A stretch of 64,000 nucleotides of DNA from Terriglobales bacterium (lineage in GTDB: Bacteria; Acidobacteriota; Terriglobia; Terriglobales; Acidobacteriaceae): NCBI GenBank assembly GCA_035567895.1, contig DATMPC010000088.1, positions 1 to 64,000 on the forward strand, read 5' to 3'. This document shows positions 55,151 through 62,495 of this stretch, one piece after another. Numbering within the stretch: position 1 is the first letter of the stretch; every line of letters begins with the position of its first letter. The translations under genes and the position numbers were made by a program. The notes under the pieces are model-generated. The model did not search any database, was not told where the DNA came from, and was given only the letters and a program-made list of their open reading frames with translations.

Positions 55151-56524
55151 ATGACAAAACGCTTTTGTTTTTCCGCGCTGATCTTGTGCTTATGCGCGTC
55201 GGCTTGGACATTGGCGCAAACCACATCTCCCCAACTTCCAGACGTAGTCCGCCTCACTCTCCACGACGCTGAACAATTAGGACTGAAGAACAATCCGCAG
55301 ATCAGCGTCGCCAAGCTGCTGACGCTCGCGCAGCACCAGGTCACACGCGAAACGCGTTCCGCCGAGCTGCCGTCAGCCACCGCGAACCTCACCGCAGTGG
55401 ACGCCCACGAGGGCACGCGCATCACCGCCGGCGTCCTCAATAATCCCAGCGTCTTTCAGCGCGCCGGCGCCGGCGTCACCATCGGACAACTGATCACCGA
55501 CTTCGGCCGCACCCAAAACCTGGTAGCCTCCGCCGGATTGCGAGAGAAGGCGCAAGAACAATCCGAGCTAGCCACAGCCGCCGACGTAACCCTCGCCGTC
55601 GATCGAGCCTTCTATGGAGCTCTAAGCGCACAAGCCGAACTGCTAGTCGCTCAGCAGACAGTCAACGCCCGCCAGTCCACGGCCGACCAAGTTGAGGCAC
55701 TGGCCAAAAACAAACTGCGCTCCGACCTCGATCTCAGCTTTGCCAACGTCAATCTCGCCCAAGCCAAACTTTTGCTTCTGGACTCCCAGAACCAGAAGGA
55801 CGGAGCCTTCGCCGATCTGAATGAGATCCTCGGATTCGAGAAGCAGGCGACATACGTGCTTGAGGACAGAACCCCCTGCAGTAGCCGGGGGTGCTTTTCT
55901 GCGTCGTGCGCGGGGAGTCAGCCGGACGCGCCGTCAGCCTGCGTCCCCAAGCCACCCGACAATCAGGAAGACCTGGTGCAGCAAGCATTAAGATCGCGTC
56001 CCGACCTGGCCGCGATCGACGATCAATGGCAAGCGCAGCAACGCTTCGCCCGGGCCGAGCACGAATTGAATCGCCCCAGCATAAGCGCGCTGGGCGCAGT
56101 CGGAGGAACCCCAGTGCGGGCCGACCAGATCACCACATCATGGTACGGCGGAGTCGGCGTCAACATGAGCATTCCCATCTTCAACGGATTCCTGTTCTCC
56201 GGGCGCGCCCACGAAGCCGATCTCCGCGCCGGAGCCCTCCAGCAGCAGACTCGCGACCTGCGCGACCGCATCGCCCGCGACGTCCGCGTCACCTGGCTCG
56301 AAGCAAACACCGCCTACCAGCGCGTAAGCGTAACCGCCCAGCTGCTGCAGCAGGCAAGCCTGGCCCTCGATCTAGCCCAAACGCGCTATAACCTCGGCCT
56401 GAGTTCCATCGTGGAACTCAGCCAGGCCCAGCTCCAGCAAACTGATGCACAGATCGGGAATACGAATGCGAGATACGCATATCTTTCAACCTTGTCGGTG
56501 CTTAGGTATCAGGTGGGACAGTAA
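55151..56524 (+). CDS. TolC-family outer-membrane efflux protein
   Basis: A 457-residue TolC-like channel, the third member of the operon. After the signal peptide (FCFSALILCLCASAWTLAQ) come the long helical and barrel-forming repeats (LTLHDAEQLGLKNNPQISVA, GVTIGQLITDFGRTQNLVASA, NMSIPIFNGFLFSGRAHEAD, TRYNLGLSSIVELSQAQLQQ). I prefer the ATG at 55151; a TTG at 55139 overlaps the RND gene. A stretch at 55862-55950 encodes an odd loop with five Cys (RTPCSSRGCFSASCAGSQPD, then ACVPK) that is not expected of TolC proteins and contains a terminator-like hairpin. It looks inserted in frame. Confidence 0.92.
   Translation: MTKRFCFSALILCLCASAWTLAQTTSPQLPDVVRLTLHDAEQLGLKNNPQISVAKLLTLAQHQVTRETRSAELPSATANLTAVDAHEGTRITAGVLNNPSVFQRAGAGVTIGQLITDFGRTQNLVASAGLREKAQEQSELATAADVTLAVDRAFYGALSAQAELLVAQQTVNARQSTADQVEALAKNKLRSDLDLSFANVNLAQAKLLLLDSQNQKDGAFADLNEILGFEKQATYVLEDRTPCSSRGCFSASCAGSQPDAPSACVPKPPDNQEDLVQQALRSRPDLAAIDDQWQAQQRFARAEHELNRPSISALGAVGGTPVRADQITTSWYGGVGVNMSIPIFNGFLFSGRAHEADLRAGALQQQTRDLRDRIARDVRVTWLEANTAYQRVSVTAQLLQQASLALDLAQTRYNLGLSSIVELSQAQLQQTDAQIGNTNARYAYLSTLSVLRYQVGQ
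55871..55898 (+). repeat. Terminator-like hairpin inside the TolC-like gene
   Basis: ACCCCC (55871-55876) pairs with GGGGGT (55887-55892), followed by GCTTTT. The surrounding 80 bases encode a Cys-rich stretch foreign to the protein family. In position and structure it resembles an intergenic palindrome that has landed in frame. Confidence 0.6.
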
Positions 56525-56592
56525 TCTGTCTGCGCAGTCGTAGGATTGCTCACTTAGAATTCCTCTATCCGGAACGCTTCGCGCGAGCTTTC

Positions 56593-56619
56593 TTTGAGGT
56601 CGCAAATTGCGACCTCAAA
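56593..56619. terminator. Perfect palindrome behind the efflux operon
   Basis: TTTGAGGTCGCAA (56593-56605) is followed by its complement TTGCGACCTCAAA (56607-56619). It is a strong stem about 70 bases after the tolC-like stop, without a clear U-tract on the + strand. Confidence 0.5.
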
Positions 56620-57146
56620 AATCCTCCTCCGTCGCATCAGACTGTTCGACTGCGAATCGCATAGTTAATCACAGATTGGCGAATTCCAGAAAGACAGCTG
56701 CTGAGGCACCTTAATACAGCGGCTGAAAACGTCTGCCAAGCGACCGCAAAGCCTTTGGGATGCCCTTCCGGTGCCTCAAAATGCCTCGTAAGCTGCGCTT
56801 TAGTGCCCCAAAAAGTGCGCGATTCTGCCTCAAAATAACGCACCAGCGCGCAGCGGCTTCCATGCAAATGGATTGAAAACTCTGGCGCCGCTATTGCAGC
56901 GTCCTGAGTGTGATGAAGTCGATTTTTCATCCTTATTACAGAACCCAGCGGCTACCGCCGCCGGCAGTGATTTTGCCAGATTGGGAAATCTGCGATTGCA
57001 GGCGTTTTGAGGCGTCGGAGAGAAGCGGTGGCTCCTGGACACTTCTGAGGCGGCAAGAACCTCGCCACGGGCTTCTAATTGCTTTTATTCGCCATCGCTG
57101 TATATTCGCTAATGCCGGATTCGGCTTCCTGGGTTCCGGAAGGTCC
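56620..57146. other. Intergenic region with small inverted repeats, no recognised gene
   Basis: GAGGCACC (56703-56710) faces GGTGCCTC (56770-56777). The frames across it lack protein-like composition. The sequence TGCCTCAAAA recurs twice in 50 bases. Nothing else stands out. Confidence 0.4.
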
Positions 57147-57884
57147 TTACTGCTTCCTGCCGAACACTTCGCGCAGCAATGACGTTGTCTGCGCCATGGG
57201 ATCCTTGCGGATCTTCTTTTCCTCTTCCGCCATCACGTAGAAGAGGCCGTCCATGGTCTTGCCTACGACGTACTCGTCCAAGTTGAATCGCTGTGAATTG
57301 GCGACGCGTGCGGCCATGGGATTGCGCATGAACTGGTTGTATTGCCGCACGACTCCAACATTCTCCATGGCTTGGTGAACCAGGGGCGCGAAGGCTTCGG
57401 TCAGCTGGTCTGAGCTTTGGCGTTTGAAGTATTCGGTTGCGGCGGTGTCGCCGCCGGAGAGGATCTGGCGGGCGTCGGCGAACGACATCCTCGTCACGGC
57501 GTTGATGAAGATCTGCTTTGCTGCGGGCGCGGCCTGCTCGGCGGCGCGATTCATGCCAACTTCGAGCGAATCTACCTGCGAGCCCATGCCTATGACGCGC
57601 AAGCCGCTGCTTACGTTGCGAAGTTTTTCCGGCAATAGAATCCTGATCGCCTCGTTTTTAAGAAAGCCATCGACGCGTCCCGTCGAAGCTACGGCGTTTC
57701 GAGTGCTCACCGTGAGCGCTTCTTTGAGGCCGGCAACGATCTTGTCGTTTGATAATCCCCGATTGCCGCCGGCGGCTTTAGCAGCGGTCGCTGCCTTTTG
57801 CCGGATCTGATCCCAGGGTGACTGGGCAACGCAAAAGACAGTTAGTAACGCGCAAAGTGCGCCGATGCCGAACCATTTTTTCAT
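57147..57884 (-). CDS. Secreted DUF4197 protein
   Basis: A 245-residue helical protein of the DUF4197 family with a signal peptide (WFGIGALCALLTVFCVAQ). Family features seen are LSNDKIVAGLKEAL near the start, AVTRMSFADARQILSGGDTA in the centre, and DEYVVGKTMDGLFYVMAEEE with IRKDPMAQTTSLLREVFG at the end. The family is periplasmic and of unknown function. The ATG at 57884 is preferred; a GTG three codons upstream is possible. It is divergent from the DUF3857 gene. Confidence 0.9.
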   Translation of the reverse strand: MKKWFGIGALCALLTVFCVAQSPWDQIRQKAATAAKAAGGNRGLSNDKIVAGLKEALTVSTRNAVASTGRVDGFLKNEAIRILLPEKLRNVSSGLRVIGMGSQVDSLEVGMNRAAEQAAPAAKQIFINAVTRMSFADARQILSGGDTAATEYFKRQSSDQLTEAFAPLVHQAMENVGVVRQYNQFMRNPMAARVANSQRFNLDEYVVGKTMDGLFYVMAEEEKKIRKDPMAQTTSLLREVFGRKQ

Positions 57885-58078
57885 GGCTTTCACGCGATTG
57901 ACCGCCTCAGTCTAGCGGAGATGTTCAGCCTGGCCTATGCACGAAAGGTTCATGGGCGCAACGCCAAAAAGTAACAGCAAGCGAAGGGGAGGGGAATCGT
58001 TCTGGTAGAGACACAAGCTAATGTCTAGACTCAATGTCCGATTGCAGGGTTTGGGAGTTCAGAGTAGAACTGAAACAT

Positions 58079-61000
58079 ATGCGTAGTACTGCTATTTTCT
58101 TCTTTTTCGTCAGCGCAACGCTGCTTCTAGCACAAGAACTTCCCACGAAACCAGATCCGAGCAAGGCGACGCAGGAATCCCCGGTCCAGCAGGAGAACAA
58201 GGCTAAGACGCCGCTTGCTCCGCCTGCTGCCGCGGAAAAGGCGGCCGATTATTCTCAGCAAGCTTTCGTGATCGAGAAGTATGTGAATAAGATTCGCTTC
58301 GAGAACAACGGCACCTCGCAGCGCGAGCAGATCATGCGAATTCGCGTGCAGACTCAGGCGGGTGTCCAGGAGTTTGGGCAGCTGCACTTTCCTTACAACG
58401 CAGCCAACGACAAGATCGAAATCGTATCGGTGAGGGTGACGAAGCCGAACGGCGCGGTGAGTGTTGCTGGTCCCGATTCGGTACAGGACTTAACCGCGCC
58501 TGTGGCTCGCGAAGCGCCGGTGTATAGCGACTTGCATCAGAAAGACCTCGTTGTGCCGGGACTCGCGGCGGGGGACGTCCTCGAATATGACTTCAAGGTC
58601 AACGAGTTTGAGCCTCTCGCGCCTGGCCAGTTCTGGTGGGAGCAGCAGTTTATCGACAAAGTGATCGTGCTCGACGAGCAATTGCAGATCGATGTGCCCG
58701 CTGGACGCGCGCTCAAGATGCGCACTACGGGCGCGCAACCTGTGGTCACAACCGCCGCAGGGCGCGCGACGTATGTGTGGAAGAACAAGGTGCTGAAGGT
58801 CGATGACGACGATTCGGCATCCGCAAAGAAGAACAAGAAAAAGAAGAAGCAGGTTGATCCGGATGACGACATCCCTGACGTGCAGTTGAGCACTTTCCAA
58901 TCATGGGACGAGGTTGGACGCTGGTACAGCGGGCTGGAGCGCGATCGCGTGAAGCCCGACCAGACGATTCGCGCGAAAGCAGCGGAACTTACCGCCTCGG
59001 CGAAAACCGATACCGACAAGATCGAGGCGCTATACGACTTCGTCGCACCGCGCTATCGCTATGTTGGCATCTCGTTTGGTGTGGGACGTTTTCAGCCGCA
59101 CTCGGCGGATGATGTCCTGAACAATCGCTACGGCGACTGCAAAGACAAACACACGTTGCTGGCATCGCTCCTCAAAGGAAGTGGGCTGGAGGCTTATCCG
59201 GTTCTGATTCATCATGCGCGCAAGCTCGATGAGAGCGTGCCCTCGCCGTCGCAGTTCGATCACGTCATTACCTTTGTGCCTTTGAAATCCGGGTTGGATA
59301 AAGCGGGGGACATGCGCGGCCTGTGGCTCGATTCCACCACAGAGGTTGCGCCGTTCCGCATGTTGGTTGCAGCTATTCGCAACAAGAAGGCTCTGCTGAT
59401 CCCTCCGAATGCACCGGCGCAGATTGTGACCACACCTTCCGACCTCCCAACGGCCAATCTTCAGTCGCTCAAGGTGGCAGCCAAGATCAATCAAATCGGA
59501 AAGCTGGACGCAACGTACAACTACATGGTTCGCGGTGACGCGGAACTTGCTTTCCGAGTCGCGTTTCGTGGCACTCCGGAGACGCAATGGAAGCGCGTGA
59601 TTGAGTACGTCAATGCCTACCAAGGGCTCACGGGAGACGTGACGGATGTGAAGGTGAGCGATCCCTCTGATACTCATCATCCGCTGGAGTTCAGCTACTC
59701 ACTCTCGCAGCCGAATTATCTCGACTGGACAACGAAAACTTCGCAGCTCGCGGTGCCTCTGCCGCGACTCGACATGAGTTGGGCGAACCTCACCGATGAC
59801 GATGACGATCGCACAAAGCCTTTCGAGTTCGCTGCTGCGCCTCTTGAGTCTCACGAGACGATAAAGATCGAGCTGCCCGAGGGCTACAACTATCGCGCTC
59901 CTGTGCCAATCAACCTGAAGCGCGATTATGCGAGTTACGCTTCGGACTACAAGCTTGAGGGGCAAACGATTACGGTCAGCAAGGATCTCGCGCTCAACTC
60001 GCGCGAGATCGCCGCGAATCGCGGGCCTGATCTGCGCGCGTTCGTTCGTGCCGTGGCTGCGGACGGAAATCAGAGCGTTTTCGTCGAGAGTCTGTCGGCA
60101 AACTCGGGATCGAACATTCCCAGCGGAATGTCGGCCGACGATCTGAACGACGCCGGCATGGCGGCGCTCAAGAATCAGAATCTGCGGGCTGCGACTGAAC
60201 TGTTCAGGAAAGTTGTCGAACTTGAGCCAAAGCACAAGGATGCCTGGAACAATCTTGGCCGCTCTTATCTGGCGCTCGGCAAATACGACGATGCGATTGC
60301 GTCCTTCAATAAGCAGATCGAGATCAATCCGTTCGACGAATTTGCGTACAACAATGTTGGCCTTGGCTATCAGTCGCAGCAGAAATATGACCAGGCCATT
60401 GTCGCGTACAAGAAACAGCTTGAGGTCAATCCACTCGACCAGTTTGCGCACGGAAATCTGGGTTCGCTGTACCTTGAGCAGAAGAACTATGCCGAGGCGG
60501 TTCCCGAATTAGAACGCGCAGTACAGATCTCGCCTCAGAATCCGGGGCTCGAAGCGAACCTCGGCCGCGCGTATCTCAACGTAAACCAGCCTGACAAAGC
60601 TCTCGCTGCCTTCGACAAAGCCGTGGAGCTGGCTCCCGCGCCGGGCATTTGGAACAACGTCGCCTACGAACTTTCGACCCACCGCACTCATCTGGACAAG
60701 GCACTCACCTATGCCGAATCGGCAATTTCCGCCACTGAGGCCGGGCTGCGGAATGTGAACGCCGATCACGTTACTCTGAACGATGTGGGCCTGGTGATGA
60801 GCATTGGCAGCTATTGGGACACGCTGGGATGGGTGTACTTCCAAAATAACCAACTGGAGAAGGCCAAACGGTACATCGAGGCGGCGTGGCTGCTCGACCA
60901 ACACTCGGAGGTCGGGGATCACCTTGGGCAGCTCTACGAAAAACTTGGCCGTAAACAGGACGCGATCCGCCATTATGCGATGGCAACCACCGCCAATCAC

Positions 61001-61396
61001 AAGGTGCCAGAAGCGGAACAGCATCTCAAGTCTCTGCTGCCGGATGCAAAACTGGATGTCGCTGAGTTAGAGCGCGCCCGCAGTGAGCTGCAAGTGATGC
61101 GAAGTGTGCGTTTGCCATGGTCGAATAAAAACGCGACTGGCGAGTTCTTTCTTACGTTCAGCGCGCCGATTTCCCAGGATGGGAAACCATTAAAGCCCGA
61201 TCAAGTGAAGTTCGTGCGCGGCGATGAGGCGTTGCGCAGCTACACCGCAAAGCTGCAAACGGCTGCCTTTCCAGTGCAATTTCCAGACGACACACCGATC
61301 AAGCTAGTCCGCCGAGGCGTACTGACCTGTACCGAGAGCACACATCAGTGCCAAGTCGTGCTGATGTTGCCGGAAGATGTTAGGACTGTGGACTGA
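58079..61396 (+). CDS. Secreted DUF3857 / transglutaminase-like / TPR protein
   Basis: A 1105-residue protein. A signal peptide (STAIFFFFVSATLLLAQ) is followed by a DUF3857 domain (about 55-240; FVIEKYVNKIRFENNGT, LHQKDLVVPGLAAGDVLEYD). A Lys-rich insert follows (KKNKKKKKQ), then a transglutaminase-like cysteine-protease fold (about 290-420; YDFVAPRYRYVGISFG, NNRYGDCKDKHTLLASLL with the candidate catalytic Cys). A beta domain and at least six tetratricopeptide repeats follow (AWNNLGRSYLALGKYDDAI, AYNNVGLGYQSQQKYDQAI, GNLGSLYLEQKNYAEAV). The C-terminal 90 residues are beta-rich. It is a likely envelope scaffold or processing enzyme; the substrate is unknown. The ATG at 58079 is chosen to keep the signal peptide N-terminal. 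Confidence 0.88.
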   Translation: MRSTAIFFFFVSATLLLAQELPTKPDPSKATQESPVQQENKAKTPLAPPAAAEKAADYSQQAFVIEKYVNKIRFENNGTSQREQIMRIRVQTQAGVQEFGQLHFPYNAANDKIEIVSVRVTKPNGAVSVAGPDSVQDLTAPVAREAPVYSDLHQKDLVVPGLAAGDVLEYDFKVNEFEPLAPGQFWWEQQFIDKVIVLDEQLQIDVPAGRALKMRTTGAQPVVTTAAGRATYVWKNKVLKVDDDDSASAKKNKKKKKQVDPDDDIPDVQLSTFQSWDEVGRWYSGLERDRVKPDQTIRAKAAELTASAKTDTDKIEALYDFVAPRYRYVGISFGVGRFQPHSADDVLNNRYGDCKDKHTLLASLLKGSGLEAYPVLIHHARKLDESVPSPSQFDHVITFVPLKSGLDKAGDMRGLWLDSTTEVAPFRMLVAAIRNKKALLIPPNAPAQIVTTPSDLPTANLQSLKVAAKINQIGKLDATYNYMVRGDAELAFRVAFRGTPETQWKRVIEYVNAYQGLTGDVTDVKVSDPSDTHHPLEFSYSLSQPNYLDWTTKTSQLAVPLPRLDMSWANLTDDDDDRTKPFEFAAAPLESHETIKIELPEGYNYRAPVPINLKRDYASYASDYKLEGQTITVSKDLALNSREIAANRGPDLRAFVRAVAADGNQSVFVESLSANSGSNIPSGMSADDLNDAGMAALKNQNLRAATELFRKVVELEPKHKDAWNNLGRSYLALGKYDDAIASFNKQIEINPFDEFAYNNVGLGYQSQQKYDQAIVAYKKQLEVNPLDQFAHGNLGSLYLEQKNYAEAVPELERAVQISPQNPGLEANLGRAYLNVNQPDKALAAFDKAVELAPAPGIWNNVAYELSTHRTHLDKALTYAESAISATEAGLRNVNADHVTLNDVGLVMSIGSYWDTLGWVYFQNNQLEKAKRYIEAAWLLDQHSEVGDHLGQLYEKLGRKQDAIRHYAMATTANHKVPEAEQHLKSLLPDAKLDVAELERARSELQVMRSVRLPWSNKNATGEFFLTFSAPISQDGKPLKPDQVKFVRGDEALRSYTAKLQTAAFPVQFPDDTPIKLVRRGVLTCTESTHQCQVVLMLPEDVRTVD

Positions 61397-61401
61397 GAGG
61401 G

Positions 61402-61545
61402 AATCGGGTGATCGGGCCATCGGGTGATCGGGTGAAGTAAAGCGCGAGATGATTGTGTTTCCCTTTTTTGATCCAGTGACTTAGACGGAAAAGTCTGAAG
61501 TCCCAGAAGTCCGGTTACTTCACCCGATGGCCCGATCACCCGATT
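61402..61545. repeat. Inverted-repeat element family D, copy 3
   Basis: Left arm AATCGGGTGATCGGG, then CCATCGGGTGATCGGGTGAAGT; right arm ACTTCACCCGATGG, then CCCGATCACCCGATTT, at 61515-61545. The spacer has a T-run (CCCTTTTTTGATCC) like copy 2. It begins 6 bases after one stop codon and ends 5 bases before the stop of the convergent gene. Confidence 0.85.
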
Positions 61546-61549
61546 TCCT

Positions 61550-61744
61550 TCAGGCTTCGCCGCGCTGGATTCCGATTGCATCAAAGGCCAGGGAGTCCAT
61601 GGGAGCGATGTTCATCTCCGCGCGATAGTCGTCTCCCTCGTGCAGCACCTTCCAGTAGATCAACTCCGTGATGGCGCGGCGATAGAAGTCAGCGTACGGT
61701 CCTTGCAGCGTTTCAGGAACCAGGAATTCTTCAACCGTGCTCAC
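61550..61744 (-). CDS. Small conserved-looking hypothetical protein
   Basis: A 64-residue soluble protein (EFLVPETLQGPYADFYRRAI, TELIYWKVLHEGDDYRAEMN). GGAGGACATTAAC directly before the GTG start at 61744 is strong evidence that it is translated. No domain recognised; the acidic, aromatic-rich composition suggests a small folded partner protein. Confidence 0.65.
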   Translation of the reverse strand: MSTVEEFLVPETLQGPYADFYRRAITELIYWKVLHEGDDYRAEMNIAPMDSLAFDAIGIQRGEA

Positions 61745-61881
61745 GTTAATGTCCTCCGGAGGCTTCGCTATGGTTGGCGGGCTCTCTACCAGTCTCTAAC
61801 CCGCATGTGATGCGCGCTCCTCGGCAATCGGCGCACTCGGTTGTAAATATTTCTTAAGTCAAGAGAATCAACACAATGGCG

Positions 61882-62427
61882 CTACTGCTTGGGCACACCG
61901 GCGTCTTCCACTTCCTGTGGGAACGATTTGAAGGTCACTTCCCTCGACTTTGACGAGACTTTCTTGTTGTCGTCCAGGTCGAATTGTTTCAGAGTTCCCT
62001 GGATTGTCCAGTAGCCTTCCTGATCGGGAGTCTTCGCCTGCCCGCGACCGATCACTCCGGCAAATTCATACCAGGTGCCGTGTATGGGCTTGGTTGTGAA
62101 GGTGAGTTGTTTGCCGTCAAGGGCTCCCTTGCTGAAGAACTGATCAAGAAAGACGCCGCGATCGCTGTCGCGATCGCCAAAGCGCGAGACAAAGCCTGAT
62201 ACTTTGCCCTCTTCCACGGTAACTTGGACAAACTCGCCATCGCGCAGGAACGTGTACATCCCGGAGATGTGGTCCCCAGACTGGCTCGTTTGAACATGTG
62301 GCGCAGAATGCTTCTTTCCGTGCCCCTGGGCGCTCAGGAGGAGAGGCGAGCCGAGGCACACTGTCAGCAGGGCCACGACCATGATTTTTAGCGGGATAGG
62401 ACGGAGTACTGTAACCATTTGAGGCAT
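61882..62427 (-). CDS. Secreted hypothetical protein
   Basis: A 181-residue protein with a signal peptide (IPLKIMVVALLTVCLGSPLLLSAQ). The beta-rich body (ISGMYTFLRDGEFVQVTVEE, KVSGFVSRFGDRDSDRGVF, LTFTTKPIHGTWYEFAGVI, YWTIQGTLKQFD) resembles a lipocalin-like or META-type small barrel, without a family I can name. I use the ATG at 62427, which has GTAAGAAGA in front. It is divergent from the TonB-like gene, with about 68 bases for both promoters. Confidence 0.7.
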   Translation of the reverse strand: MPQMVTVLRPIPLKIMVVALLTVCLGSPLLLSAQGHGKKHSAPHVQTSQSGDHISGMYTFLRDGEFVQVTVEEGKVSGFVSRFGDRDSDRGVFLDQFFSKGALDGKQLTFTTKPIHGTWYEFAGVIGRGQAKTPDQEGYWTIQGTLKQFDLDDNKKVSSKSREVTFKSFPQEVEDAGVPKQ

Positions 62428-62495
62428 TCTTCTTACCCGAAATTTGCTAATTATCAAGGTATAATCCAGCTACTCAGTAAGTAAACGGGATTCGC

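Noticed and set aside
56637-56930. Minus-strand frame in the gap after the efflux operon
   Set aside because: Composition is not protein-like, there is no ribosome binding site, and it crosses small inverted repeats.
21252-61545. CRISPR array
   Set aside because: The repeated CGGGTGAT units and D/E elements are inverted pairs far apart, not regularly spaced direct repeats with unique spacers, and no cas genes are present.
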